Positions 1 through 8,979 of a DNA stretch of 64,000 nucleotides are shown piece by piece (position 1 is the first letter of the stretch; each line of letters opens with the position of its first letter). The DNA comes from Aliivibrio salmonicida LFI1238 (GTDB taxonomy: Bacteria > Pseudomonadota > Gammaproteobacteria > Enterobacterales > Vibrionaceae). A program made the position numbers and the translations under genes. The notes beneath the pieces were generated by a model, which did not search any database, was not told where the DNA came from, and saw nothing but the letters and a program-made list of their open reading frames with translations. The stretch covers positions 806,001-870,000 of the forward strand of contig NC_011312.1 in the NCBI RefSeq assembly GCF_000196495.1, written 5' to 3'.

Positions 1-791
1 CACCATTAACCAGTATCGATCCTGATCAAGTGGTTGCTATTGGCGCAGCCATTCAAGCGGATATTTTAGTGGGAAATAAACCAGACACAGAAATGTTATT
101 ACTCGATGTAATTCCACTGTCTCTGGGTATTGAAACCATGGGGGGATTAGTTGAAAAAATTATCCCTCGTAATACCACGATCCCAGTAGCTAAAGCACAA
201 GAATTTACGACTTTTAAAGACGGTCAAACAGGCATGATGGTTCATGTTGTTCAAGGTGAGCGTGAAATGGTAGAAGATGGGCGCTCATTAGCGCGCTTCT
301 CATTGAAAGGCATTCCTCCAATGACCGCTGGTGCTGCACATATTCGAGTGACTTACCAAGTGGATGCCGATGGTCTTTTATCTGTTACGGCAATGGAAAA
401 AAGCACCGGTGTTCAATCTCATATTCAAGTTAAGCCATCTTATGGCTTGAGTGATAATGAAGTCGCTACAATGTTAAAAGATTCTATGACCTATGCAAAA
501 GATGATATGAAAGCACGAGCACTGGCTGAGCAACAAGTTGAGGCCGATCGTGTTATCGAAGGATTAGTCGTAGCGTTAAATAACGATGGTGATGCATTGT
601 TATCGAAAGAAGAACAAACAGTAATATTACAAGCAGTTGAAGCGTTAATTACGGTACGTAAAGGTACTGATACGCAAGCAATTGAAGACGGAATTAAACA
701 CGCTGATGAAGCAAGCCAAGAGTTTGCAGCGCGTCGAATGGATGCCTCTATTCGTGCCGCATTAGCTGGTCAATCTATTGATGAGGTATAG
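1..791 (+). CDS. hscA: HscA, Hsp70-type chaperone of Fe-S assembly (3' part only)
   Basis: Specialised Hsp70 that, with HscB, helps move Fe-S clusters from the IscU scaffold to target proteins in the cytoplasm. The window opens inside the gene (reading frame from base 3), so only about 262 C-terminal residues are seen, against roughly 615 for the family. They begin at the end of the nucleotide-binding domain (PLTSIDPDQVVAIGAAIQAD), continue with the substrate-binding beta domain (DVIPLSLGIETMGG, then the RNTTIPV segment) and end in the helical lid. The stop lies 2 bases before fdx, the usual isc operon order. The 5' end lies outside the window; nothing suggests a broken gene. Confidence 0.96.
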   Translation, partial: PLTSIDPDQVVAIGAAIQADILVGNKPDTEMLLLDVIPLSLGIETMGGLVEKIIPRNTTIPVAKAQEFTTFKDGQTGMMVHVVQGEREMVEDGRSLARFSLKGIPPMTAGAAHIRVTYQVDADGLLSVTAMEKSTGVQSHIQVKPSYGLSDNEVATMLKDSMTYAKDDMKARALAEQQVEADRVIEGLVVALNNDGDALLSKEEQTVILQAVEALITVRKGTDTQAIEDGIKHADEASQEFAARRMDASIRAALAGQSIDEV

Positions 792-793
792 AA

Positions 794-1132
794 ATGCCAA
801 AGATAATTGTTCTACCACACAGTGAATTATGTCCTGACGGCGCAGTGCTTGAAGCGAATGAAGGCGATACCGTTTTAGATGTTGCATTAAAAAATGGTAT
901 TGCTATTGAGCATGCATGTGAAAAATCATGTGCCTGTACAACGTGCCACATTGTTATTCGTGAAGGGTTTGATTCATTAGAAGAAAGTGATGAGCTTGAA
1001 GATGACATGCTAGATAAAGCATGGGGTCTAGAGCCTGAATCTCGTTTAGGTTGCCAAGCAAGAATGGCAAAACAAGATTTAGTGGTAGAAATTCCAAAAT
1101 ATACACTAAACTTAGCATCAGAAGAGCATTAA
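794..1132 (+). CDS. fdx: ISC-system [2Fe-2S] ferredoxin
   Basis: Adrenodoxin-type ferredoxin that supplies electrons for Fe-S cluster building by the IscS/IscU machinery. The 112-residue length is typical. Four cluster ligands fit the family spacing: Cys42, Cys48, Cys51 and Cys87, with an extra Cys46, in the segment HACEKSCACTTC and later RLGCQA. The protein is acidic around residues 60-75, as expected for a partner-docking face. It starts 2 bases after the hscA stop, so the two are co-transcribed and probably translationally coupled. It is followed by a hairpin before iscX. Confidence 0.97.
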   Translation: MPKIIVLPHSELCPDGAVLEANEGDTVLDVALKNGIAIEHACEKSCACTTCHIVIREGFDSLEESDELEDDMLDKAWGLEPESRLGCQARMAKQDLVVEIPKYTLNLASEEH

Positions 1133-1158
1133 TTTTAACGAATTAATTAGCCTCTTCT

Positions 1159-1217
1159 AAAAAGGTAAGGGATGAGATGTGAGTAATAGCTTACCCCTCA
1201 GAACTTACCTTTTTTTA
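1159..1217 (+). terminator. Hairpin with T run between fdx and iscX
   Basis: AAAAAGGTAAG (1159-1169) can pair perfectly with CTTACCTTTTT (1204-1214), followed by further T. An inner copy, CTTACCCC at about 1190-1197, can also pair with GGTAAGGG, so two folds compete for the same left arm. It probably ends or attenuates isc transcription ahead of iscX. Confidence 0.6.
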
Positions 1218-1260
1218 TATTAGTAAGTTAATGGTATCAACATAATTTAAGGATGTGATT

Positions 1261-1461
1261 ATGAGCTTAAAATGGATAGATTCTCAAGATATTGCGATTG
1301 AATTAGTAGAAAAATACCCAGAAGTTGACCCTAAAACGGTTCGCTTTACGGATTTACTTGAGTGGATATTGGAATTGGATGATTTTGATGACGATCCAAA
1401 GCACTCTGGAGAGAAGGTATTAGAAGCTATCATTCTTTGTTGGATGGATGAGTGGGATTAG
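1261..1461 (+). CDS. iscX: IscX, small acidic Fe-S assembly protein
   Basis: A 66-residue acidic protein that binds IscS and iron and tunes Fe-S cluster assembly. The family hallmarks DPKTVRFTDL and the acidic patch LDDFDDDP are plain, and the length equals that of the E. coli protein. The ATG at 1261 is chosen over the GTG at 1255 because it gives the family N-terminus (MSLKW) and places AAGGA (1249-1253) 7 bases upstream. It is the last gene of the isc locus and is separated from fdx by a possible attenuator hairpin, so its level may be set apart from that of fdx. Confidence 0.95.
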   Translation: MSLKWIDSQDIAIELVEKYPEVDPKTVRFTDLLEWILELDDFDDDPKHSGEKVLEAIILCWMDEWD

Positions 1462-1695
1462 TCTTAATGAAGGATCTCGTCTGAAATGTATGAAATATCA
1501 GCAATTGGTTGGCTCCATCTCTTAGAATTAACCTAAGTTCCTTGAATCACGGGTTTAAAGTAGGCAAATTGACTTAAAAATCGAACGTTCTGTTCGTTTA
1601 ACCGAATACAAAAATGCAATAAAAATCAATGGCAAGTTGAATTGGTATGATCATGACTTATTGTTGAGTGGTGTTGCGTTTTATAAAGGAGATAC

Positions 1696-2985
1696 ATGAT
1701 GTCACAGAAGATGACAGTACAACTTTCAAATACAAAAGCTCTTGCTCATTGGGGGAATAACGCACTGCTTTCATTTACCACAGAAGGCGCCGTCATTCAT
1801 AATACTGACAATGATGTATACAGTACGGTTCAACGTGCTGCACGAAAGTTAAATACTCAAGGTATTGTTGATGTAGCTTTGGATGGCGCGTCATGGGATC
1901 TCGAATCTATTTGGTCTTTTATTCAAGGCTTCCGTGGTTCGAAAAGTAATAATGATATCGCTTGGAACTCACTCTCAGATCATGACGAAAAAGAATTAAA
2001 TGCACGTATTTTAACGACCAACTGGACCCGTGACATTATTAATAAAACGGCAGAAGAAGTTGCCCCACGCCAGTTGGCGAGTATGGCTGCCGAATTCATT
2101 AAATCAGTTGCTCCGGAAGGAACGGTAAAAGCTAAAATTGTAAAAGATAAAGATCTTTTAACGGAAGGATGGACGGGAACATATGCCGTTGGTCGTGGTT
2201 CAGAACGTACGTCTGCGATGCTGCAATTAGACTACAACCCAACGGGTGATGAAAATACGCCTGTATACGCTTGTCTTGTAGGTAAAGGCATTACGTTTGA
2301 TTCTGGTGGTTACAGCATTAAACCTTCAGGTGGCATGGCATCAATGAAGGCTGACATGGGCGGAGCTGCGCTTGTTACTGCAGGTCTTGCAATGTCGATT
2401 CTTCGTGGTTTAGATAAGCGCGTTAAGCTAATTCTATGTTGTGCTGAAAATATGATTTCAGGCCGAGCTTTAAAACTGGGTGATATCATTACCTATAAAA
2501 ATGGCAAAACAGTTGAGATTTTGAATACAGATGCAGAAGGACGTTTAGTCTTAGCGGATGGCCTTCAATTTGCTTCTGAGCAAACCCCCGAATTAATTAT
2601 CGATTGTGCAACGCTAACGGGATCCGCTAAAATGGCGGTTGGTAATGATTTTCATTCATTATTGAGTTTTGATGAAAAGTTAAGCCAGCAAGCATTAATT
2701 TCAGCTCAAGAAGAGAACGAAGGTTTATGGCGTTTGCCGTTAATGGAATTTCATCGTGAGATGTTGCCTTCTAATTTTGCTGATTTAGCGAATATTGGTT
2801 CTGGAGCCTATTCACCAGGCGCAAGTACGGCCGCGGGTTTTCTTTCTTATTTTGTTGATGATTATAAGAAAGGCTGGTTGCATATGGATTGCTCTGCAAC
2901 TTACCGAACCGCTCCCTCAGACAAGTGGTCTGCAGGGGCAACGGGTGTCGGTGTAAGAACATTAGCGAACATTCTTACAAAATAA
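1696..2985 (+). CDS. pepB: Peptidase B, M17 leucyl aminopeptidase family
   Basis: Cytosolic two-metal aminopeptidase that removes N-terminal residues from peptides; PepB enzymes prefer acidic or other selected side chains. The 429-residue length matches PepB. The metal and catalytic motifs are intact: GKGITFDSGG from residue 196 and the M17 signature NTDAEGR at 277-283. The start at 1696 follows AAAGGAG by a few bases; a second ATG at 1699 is almost equally possible. The position right after the isc locus and before ndk is conserved in gamma-proteobacteria. The 234-base gap upstream holds no gene that I can see. Confidence 0.95.
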   Translation: MMSQKMTVQLSNTKALAHWGNNALLSFTTEGAVIHNTDNDVYSTVQRAARKLNTQGIVDVALDGASWDLESIWSFIQGFRGSKSNNDIAWNSLSDHDEKELNARILTTNWTRDIINKTAEEVAPRQLASMAAEFIKSVAPEGTVKAKIVKDKDLLTEGWTGTYAVGRGSERTSAMLQLDYNPTGDENTPVYACLVGKGITFDSGGYSIKPSGGMASMKADMGGAALVTAGLAMSILRGLDKRVKLILCCAENMISGRALKLGDIITYKNGKTVEILNTDAEGRLVLADGLQFASEQTPELIIDCATLTGSAKMAVGNDFHSLLSFDEKLSQQALISAQEENEGLWRLPLMEFHREMLPSNFADLANIGSGAYSPGASTAAGFLSYFVDDYKKGWLHMDCSATYRTAPSDKWSAGATGVGVRTLANILTK

Positions 2986-3073
2986 ATAAGAAAAGATCGG
3001 GCAATAGACTCGGTCTTTTTTCTAATAATTATAATAGCTTTTAAGAAGTAAAAGAAACTTGAAGGAAAGTAGA

Positions 3074-3508
3074 ATGACAATAGAACGTACTTTTTCAATT
3101 GTAAAACCAGATGCGGTTAAGCGTAATTTAATCGGTGCTATTTACCGTCGTATTGAAAAAACGGGTATGCAAGTTGTAGCCGCTAAAATGCTCTCTCTAA
3201 CAAAAGAACAGGCTCAAGGTTTTTATGCCGAGCATGAAGGCAAAGAATTTTTTGATGCACTCGTTGAGTACATGACATCAGGCCCTGTTATGGTTCAAGT
3301 GCTTGAAGGTGAAAGTGTTATTACTCGCTACCGTGAATTGATGGGAAAAACAAATCCAGATGAAGCGGCCTGTGGTAGCTTGCGTTCTGATTATGCGATC
3401 AGCATGCGTTATAACTCTGTGCATGGTTCGGACAGTCCTGAATCAGCCGCTCGTGAGATTGCTTATTTCTTTGTTGAAGATGAAATTTGCCCACGCCCTG
3501 CTGAGTAA
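3074..3508 (+). CDS. ndk: Nucleoside diphosphate kinase
   Basis: Transfers the terminal phosphate from ATP to NDPs and dNDPs through a phospho-histidine, keeping nucleotide pools balanced. The 144 residues match the bacterial enzyme. The catalytic His117 lies in NSVHGSDS, and the N-terminus TFSIVKPDAVKRN is diagnostic. The frame is open from 3059, but the ATG at 3074 gives the family N-terminus MTIERTF and has a GAAGGAAAG ribosome site at 3061-3069. It probably has its own promoter in the 88 bases after pepB. A hairpin at about 3538-3562 downstream lacks a T run. Confidence 0.96.
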   Translation: MTIERTFSIVKPDAVKRNLIGAIYRRIEKTGMQVVAAKMLSLTKEQAQGFYAEHEGKEFFDALVEYMTSGPVMVQVLEGESVITRYRELMGKTNPDEAACGSLRSDYAISMRYNSVHGSDSPESAAREIAYFFVEDEICPRPAE

Positions 3509-3738
3509 ATTGAACTAAGAGTTTAGAATGTTTGCAGGCTCCCTGAAGATTCAGAGGAGCTTGTATTTACTGTAATATGAATACCCTAGATAACAGAACG
3601 ATAAATACGATAACCTTTTTATTGTTAAATGAACTCCCTCCTAACGGCTCTCGTGCCTGAAACTCTAGTAATATCTTCTCAAAGCTTGTACAATTCTGCG
3701 CCCATATTAGCGGTGATGTTATTTATCAGAGAGGCAAC

Positions 3739-4890
3739 ATGACTACAACTAAAACCAATCTACTGGACTTTGATCGTAAAGGACTTCGAGCATTTTTTTC
3801 TGAGGAATTAGGAGAGAAAGCCTTCCGAGCAGATCAAATCATGAAGTGGATGTATCACTTTGGTTGTGATGACTTCGATCAAATGAACAACATCAACAAA
3901 AAGCTTCGTGAAAAGCTAAAGCAGAAATGTGAAATTCGAGCACCCTACGTATCTGAAGCTCAGCATTCAGTTGATGGCACCATCAAATGGGCGATGAAAG
4001 TAGGCGATCAAGATGTTGAGACGGTTTATATCCCTGATGGCGATCGCGCAACCTTATGCGTATCTTCTCAAGTGGGCTGTGCACTTGCTTGTACATTCTG
4101 CTCAACAGCACAACAAGGCTTTAACCGTAACCTTAAAGTTTCTGAAATTGTCGGTCAAATTTGGCGTGCCGCTCGTGAAATTGGTTTAGAAAAAGAAACG
4201 GGTCGCCGTCCAATTACGAATGTCGTAATGATGGGCATGGGTGAACCATTGCTTAATATGAAAAATCTAATGCCATCATTAGATATCATGCTTGATGATC
4301 TAGGTTTTGGTTTGTCTAAACGTCGTGTCACTGTATCTACATCAGGTGTTGTTTCTGGCTTAGAACAAATGATCGGCAAAGTTGATGTCGCTTTAGCTAT
4401 TTCTCTTCATGCACCTACGGATAAATTGCGCAGTGAGATCATGCCAATTAATGATCGTTGGAATATTGAAGCGTTTTTAGCGTGTGTTCGTGAATACATT
4501 GCATCATCAAATGCTAACCGTGGCCGTGTAACGGTAGAGTATGTACTTTTAGATCATATAAATGACGATATGGATCATGCAAGACAACTCGCAGAATTGC
4601 TAAAAGATACCCCGGCAAAGATTAATTTGATTCCATTTAACCCATATCCTGGGTCACCATACAAAAAGCCAAGTAATTCACGTATCGATCGATTCATGAA
4701 AACATTGATGGAATACGATTTTACGGTAACGGTTCGTAGAACTCGTGGTGATGATATTGATGCCGCTTGTGGTCAATTGGTCGGTGATGTAATCGATAGA
4801 ACTAAACGCACTCAAGTTAAACAGCAAGGTGAGGCTATCCCTGTAAAACTGTTTAATCTTGATGTATTACAGCAAGGGAAAGCAGAATGA
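3739..4890 (+). CDS. rlmN: Dual-specificity 23S rRNA/tRNA adenine-C2 methyltransferase
   Basis: Radical SAM enzyme that methylates C2 of A2503 in 23S rRNA and A37 in some tRNAs. The SAM-cluster motif is Cys114, Cys118 and Cys121 (CALACTFC). The two further cysteines of the ping-pong methyl relay are Cys107 (ATLCVSS) and Cys344 (DAACGQL). The length of 383 fits the family. The start ATG at 3739 follows GAGAGGC. The TGA stop shares its bases with the ATG of pilW (4887), so the two genes are translationally coupled, an arrangement common in gamma-proteobacteria. Confidence 0.97.
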   Translation: MTTTKTNLLDFDRKGLRAFFSEELGEKAFRADQIMKWMYHFGCDDFDQMNNINKKLREKLKQKCEIRAPYVSEAQHSVDGTIKWAMKVGDQDVETVYIPDGDRATLCVSSQVGCALACTFCSTAQQGFNRNLKVSEIVGQIWRAAREIGLEKETGRRPITNVVMMGMGEPLLNMKNLMPSLDIMLDDLGFGLSKRRVTVSTSGVVSGLEQMIGKVDVALAISLHAPTDKLRSEIMPINDRWNIEAFLACVREYIASSNANRGRVTVEYVLLDHINDDMDHARQLAELLKDTPAKINLIPFNPYPGSPYKKPSNSRIDRFMKTLMEYDFTVTVRRTRGDDIDAACGQLVGDVIDRTKRTQVKQQGEAIPVKLFNLDVLQQGKAE

Positions 4891-5648
4891 TAAAATGGAG
4901 TGCAGCATGGTTAGCAATTGGATTGTTAACCAGTGCCGGTTGTGTCACGGTTAATGAAGCCGATGAGATGACCGACGATGAGATAATTCGAGCTTCCGAA
5001 GCTCGAATTACTCTCGGATTAGGTTACTTAAATGCGGGCAATATGATGAAGGCCCGTGAGAATTTGGAACTGGCTGCACAATATGCTCCTGACTACTACC
5101 GCTCTCAAACTTCCCTCGCTTATTATTATCAACAAGTAGAAGAAAATGAATTAGCTGAAAAGGCTTACAAACGAGCATTACGTTATTCATCAAAAAATGG
5201 TAATGTATTAAACGACTACGGGGTTTTTCTCTGTAGAAAAGGCCGTTATGAGGAAGCACAGCAAAAGTTTACTCTGGCAATTGAACAACCTTATTACTAT
5301 TTAGTGTCAGCAAGCTATGAAAATGCAGCGATGTGCGCCCTAAGTAGTGGAGATAACGTAACAGCAAAAACGTATTTTGAGCGTTCACTCGCTCACGATC
5401 CCCATCGAGTTCGTTCCACCCTTCAATTGGCTAAATTGAATATTGATGAAGGCAACTATTCAGAACCGAGGATTTCGCTGTTTAAATTTAATAAGAAGTA
5501 CGGATATAAACCCGTTAGCCTAAGCTTACTCATAGAATTAGAAAAAAAAGCAGGCAATGCACATTTGGTTACTAAATATGCAAACATTTTGGGACAAAAA
5601 TATCCGGACTCCAAAGAATATCAGACCTATATAAATCATGACTATTGA
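4887..5648 (+). CDS. pilW: Type IV pilus assembly lipoprotein (pilotin), TPR type
   Basis: Outer-membrane TPR lipoprotein (PilW/PilF) that helps the PilQ secretin assemble for type IV pili. The N-terminal signal ends in a lipobox LTSAGC with Cys19 as the lipid site. After that come tandem TPR helices over about residues 35-230, with typical A-x3-Y/A spacing such as NDYGVFLCRKGRYEEAQQKF. The length of 253 residues is normal. It overlaps rlmN by 4 bases and rodZ by 11 bases, so it sits inside a tight operon. Naming follows Vibrio and Pseudomonas usage, where the same gene is called pilF or pilW. Confidence 0.9.
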   Translation: MIKWSAAWLAIGLLTSAGCVTVNEADEMTDDEIIRASEARITLGLGYLNAGNMMKARENLELAAQYAPDYYRSQTSLAYYYQQVEENELAEKAYKRALRYSSKNGNVLNDYGVFLCRKGRYEEAQQKFTLAIEQPYYYLVSASYENAAMCALSSGDNVTAKTYFERSLAHDPHRVRSTLQLAKLNIDEGNYSEPRISLFKFNKKYGYKPVSLSLLIELEKKAGNAHLVTKYANILGQKYPDSKEYQTYINHDY

Positions 5649-6528
5649 ACATACAGAAGACAACATTGAAACCATTATCGCTCCAGGGCAGTTGTTAAAA
5701 AACGCTCGTGAAGCATCAAATCTAACGTTAGAAGATATTTCAGCGCGCTTACGACTGCGTGTAGAAGTTCTCGAGCAGATAGAAGCTGATCAGTTTGATA
5801 TGGGAAAACTTGCCACATTTACTCGTGGTTATTATCGCTCATATGCAAAAGCCGTTAATGTTCCAGAAATGGCGGTATTGAATGGGTTGGATATACTGGG
5901 TAAAGCGCAAATTGAAGAACACGATATGCAAAGTTTTTCTCGTAAAACAAAAAGAGAAAAACACGATAACCGTATTATGAAGCTAACATGGGTTATTTTT
6001 GCGCTTATTCTAAGTATGTCTGTACTGTGGTGGTGGCAAGAACAAGCTCAATTTGAAACCGCAGAGGCAACGTCTCATGTTGAAGAGATAAATAAAGAAG
6101 AAGCGGTTATTGTCGATGAGTTAGCTGATAGCTCAACAGAAAGTGCAGTGGCACTTGATGACGGAATTGATACATTAGAGAGTTCTGATACAGTGGCAGC
6201 CCCTTTAGCTGAAATAACCGTTACTGATGAAGCGACTGATTCTGTTGAAACGCCGACAGTATCAGAGCAAGCACAAGAAGCAATTATTACTGATGATGTT
6301 GTGATTACATTTAATAGTGATTGTTGGCTTCAAGTGAAAGACGCCGCAAACAATCGTTTGTATTCAGGTGTTAAGAAATCAAATCAAACATTAAAACTAA
6401 CAGGCAAAGCGCCTTATGAGTTGGTGATTGGCGCTCCAAATGCGGTCACATTAAGCTACAAAGGCAAACCTGTTAATTTATCTGCATATCCTGCCGGTAA
6501 AGTTGCACGACTAACTTTACCTCAATAA
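5638..6528 (+). CDS. rodZ: RodZ, MreB-binding cell-shape protein
   Basis: Bitopic inner-membrane protein that links MreB filaments to the cell-wall elongation machinery. Domain order: an N-terminal helix-turn-helix (HTH_25) at about residues 13-80, a basic stretch (RKTKREKHDNR), a single membrane helix at about 115-134 ending in WWW, an acidic low-complexity periplasmic linker at about 140-215, and a C-terminal beta domain (DUF4115) at about 218-292. The length is 296 residues. It overlaps the end of pilW by 11 bases and is followed 12 bases later by ispG. The linker is Glu/Thr/Val rich and probably disordered. Confidence 0.93.
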   Translation: MTIEHTEDNIETIIAPGQLLKNAREASNLTLEDISARLRLRVEVLEQIEADQFDMGKLATFTRGYYRSYAKAVNVPEMAVLNGLDILGKAQIEEHDMQSFSRKTKREKHDNRIMKLTWVIFALILSMSVLWWWQEQAQFETAEATSHVEEINKEEAVIVDELADSSTESAVALDDGIDTLESSDTVAAPLAEITVTDEATDSVETPTVSEQAQEAIITDDVVITFNSDCWLQVKDAANNRLYSGVKKSNQTLKLTGKAPYELVIGAPNAVTLSYKGKPVNLSAYPAGKVARLTLPQ

Positions 6529-6540
6529 TGAGTTGATTCC

Positions 6541-7659
6541 ATGCATATAGAGTCTCCAATTAAACGTCGCCAATCTACTCGCATTTATGTGGGTAATGTT
6601 CCTATTGGTGATGGCGCACCAATCGCTGTTCAGTCTATGACGAATACGTTAACAACTGATGTTGCTGCTACCGTTGCACAAATTAATGCACTTCAAAAAG
6701 TCGGCGCTGATATTGTTCGTGTTTCAGTGCCAACAATGGATGCGGCAGAAGCCTTTAAGTTGATTAAACAACAGGTTTCGGTTCCATTAGTTGCTGATAT
6801 CCATTTTGATTATCGTATTGCATTAAAAGTTGCGGAATATGGCGTGGATTGCTTACGTATTAATCCCGGTAATATTGGTAATGAACAACGAATTCGTTCT
6901 GTTGTCGATTGTGCAAGAGATAATAATATTCCGATTCGTATTGGTGTGAATGGCGGTTCATTAGAAAAAGACATTCAAGCTAAATATAAAGAACCGACAG
7001 CAGAAGCATTACTAGAGTCCGCAATGCGCCATGTCGATATATTAGATCGTATGAACTTTGACCAGTTCAAGGTCAGTGTCAAAGCTTCTGATGTCTTTTT
7101 AGCTGTCGATTCTTATCGTTTGCTAGCAAAACAGATAGTGCAACCATTGCACCTTGGAATTACCGAGGCAGGTGGTGCTCGTGCGGGTTCTGTTAAATCA
7201 GCCGTTGGTTTAGGTTTATTATTATCAGAAGGCATTGGCGACACATTACGTATTTCGCTAGCGGCAGATCCTATTGAAGAGATCAAAGTTGGTTTTGACA
7301 TCTTAAAATCATTACGAATTCGTTCTCGTGGTATTAATTTTATTGCGTGCCCAACTTGTTCTCGTCAAGAGTTTGATGTTATTGCTACGGTTAATGAGCT
7401 TGAACAGCGTTTAGAAGACTTAATCACACCAATGGATGTATCTTTGATTGGTTGTGTCGTTAATGGCCCTGGCGAGGCGGAAGTGTCTCATATGGGAATT
7501 GCGGGAAGTTATCGTAAAAGTGCATTCTATGAAGATGGGATTCGTCAAAAAGAACGTTTTGATAACGACAATATCGTGGATAAGCTAGAAGCTAGGATCC
7601 GTGCAAAAGCAGCGATGTTATCAAAAGAAAATCAAATTGATATTAATCAGATCGACTGA
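6541..7659 (+). CDS. ispG: (E)-4-hydroxy-3-methylbut-2-enyl-diphosphate synthase
   Basis: [4Fe-4S] enzyme of the non-mevalonate isoprenoid (MEP) pathway that converts MEcPP to HMBPP. The length of 372 is that of the E. coli enzyme. Cluster ligands are Cys270 and Cys273 (CPTCSRQEFD) and Cys305 (GCVVNGPGEA), with a Glu ligand expected just downstream of Cys305. The start ATG follows the rodZ stop by 12 bases, with TGAGTTG as a weak ribosome site, so it is likely an operon member. It depends on the isc genes at the left of the window for its cluster. Confidence 0.97.
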   Translation: MHIESPIKRRQSTRIYVGNVPIGDGAPIAVQSMTNTLTTDVAATVAQINALQKVGADIVRVSVPTMDAAEAFKLIKQQVSVPLVADIHFDYRIALKVAEYGVDCLRINPGNIGNEQRIRSVVDCARDNNIPIRIGVNGGSLEKDIQAKYKEPTAEALLESAMRHVDILDRMNFDQFKVSVKASDVFLAVDSYRLLAKQIVQPLHLGITEAGGARAGSVKSAVGLGLLLSEGIGDTLRISLAADPIEEIKVGFDILKSLRIRSRGINFIACPTCSRQEFDVIATVNELEQRLEDLITPMDVSLIGCVVNGPGEAEVSHMGIAGSYRKSAFYEDGIRQKERFDNDNIVDKLEARIRAKAAMLSKENQIDINQID

Positions 7660-7699
7660 TTAATATCCAGATATAAATAAAACCCATTGGGAAGTGAAC

Positions 7700-8968
7700 G
7701 TGGCTAAAGCAATCCAAGCAATTCGAGGCATGAATGACTGCCTTCCAACACAGTCGCCATTGTGGCACAAAGTAGAAGACAGCGTAAAACGCGTTATTAG
7801 TGCGTATGGCTATAGCGAAATTCGCATGCCGATTGTTGAACAGACGCATCTATTTAAGCGTGCTATCGGTGAAGTTACAGACGTTGTTGAAAAAGAAATG
7901 TATACGTTTGACGACCGTAATGGTGATAGCTTAGCGCTTCGTCCAGAAGGTACTGCAGGTTGTGTACGTGCAGGGATTGAGAATGGTTTGTTGTACAACC
8001 AAGAACAACGTTTATGGTACATGGGACCAATGTTCCGTCATGAACGCCCTCAAAAAGGTCGTTACCGTCAATTCCACCAAGTAGGTGTTGAAGTTTTCGG
8101 ACTGAACGGTCCTGACGTTGATGCTGAACTTATCATGATGACAGCACGCTTGTGGCGTGAGCTAGGTATTGATAAGCACGTTCATTTAGAGCTTAACTCA
8201 ATTGGTTCATTGGAAGCTCGTGCTAACTATCGTGTGGTATTAATTGAATTCCTAGAACAACATTTAGATATCTTGGATGAAGATTGTAAGCGTCGTATGT
8301 ACACTAACCCAATGCGTGTTCTTGATACTAAAAACCCAGCAGTACAAGCTATTTTAGGTGATGCGCCTAAGCTGTCTGAGTATTTAGATGATGATTCAAA
8401 AGCACATTTTTCTGGATTATGTGAACTACTTGACGCTGCTGGCATCCAATATCAAGTTAATGAACGCTTAGTTCGTGGTTTAGATTATTATAACCGTACT
8501 GTTTTTGAGTGGGTAACTGAAAGTTTAGGCGCTCAAGGTACGGTATGTGCTGGTGGTCGTTACGATGGATTAGTTGAGCAATTGGGTGGAAAAGAGACTT
8601 CAGCAGTTGGCTTTGCTATGGGACTTGAACGTTTAGTTCTTTTAATGGAAACATTAGAATTAACAGACGTACGCCGCTCAGTTGATATTTATATGGTGAC
8701 TTCTGGAGCAGACACATTAATGGCTGGTATGAAACTGGCTGAACGACTGCGTGAACAGGTTCCTGGATTACGAGTAATGTGTCACTTCGGTGGTGGTAAT
8801 TTTAAAAAGCAATTTAAACGTGCAGACAATGCGGGTGCAGCGGTAGCTCTTATTTTAGGTGAGAGTGAAGTTGCAGAGCTAACTGTAAACGTAAAAGATT
8901 TACGTACTGGTGAGCAAGAGACATTCGCTCAAGCAGACGTATTCGCAAAATTAGCAGAATTGATTTAA
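7700..8968 (+). CDS. hisS: Histidyl-tRNA synthetase
   Basis: Class II aminoacyl-tRNA synthetase charging tRNA-His. Motif 2 (FRHERPQKGRYRQFHQ), the histidine-binding segment (LVRGLDYYNRTVFEW) and motif 3 (GFAMGLERLVLL) are intact, followed by the anticodon-binding domain at about residues 325-422. The frame is open from a GTG at 7694, but the GTG at 7700 is preferred: it yields the family start (V/M)AKAIQAIRGMND and lies a normal distance after GGGAAG. Length 422. It lies 40 bases after ispG and is followed at 11 bases by yfgM. Confidence 0.96.
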   Translation: MAKAIQAIRGMNDCLPTQSPLWHKVEDSVKRVISAYGYSEIRMPIVEQTHLFKRAIGEVTDVVEKEMYTFDDRNGDSLALRPEGTAGCVRAGIENGLLYNQEQRLWYMGPMFRHERPQKGRYRQFHQVGVEVFGLNGPDVDAELIMMTARLWRELGIDKHVHLELNSIGSLEARANYRVVLIEFLEQHLDILDEDCKRRMYTNPMRVLDTKNPAVQAILGDAPKLSEYLDDDSKAHFSGLCELLDAAGIQYQVNERLVRGLDYYNRTVFEWVTESLGAQGTVCAGGRYDGLVEQLGGKETSAVGFAMGLERLVLLMETLELTDVRRSVDIYMVTSGADTLMAGMKLAERLREQVPGLRVMCHFGGGNFKKQFKRADNAGAAVALILGESEVAELTVNVKDLRTGEQETFAQADVFAKLAELI

Positions 8969-8979
8969 GAGGATAGGAC

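Noticed and set aside
3538..3562. Hairpin CTCC-CTGAA / TTCAG-GGAG after ndk as a terminator
   Set aside because: It has no T run after the stem and an imperfect arm, so it is too weak to call.
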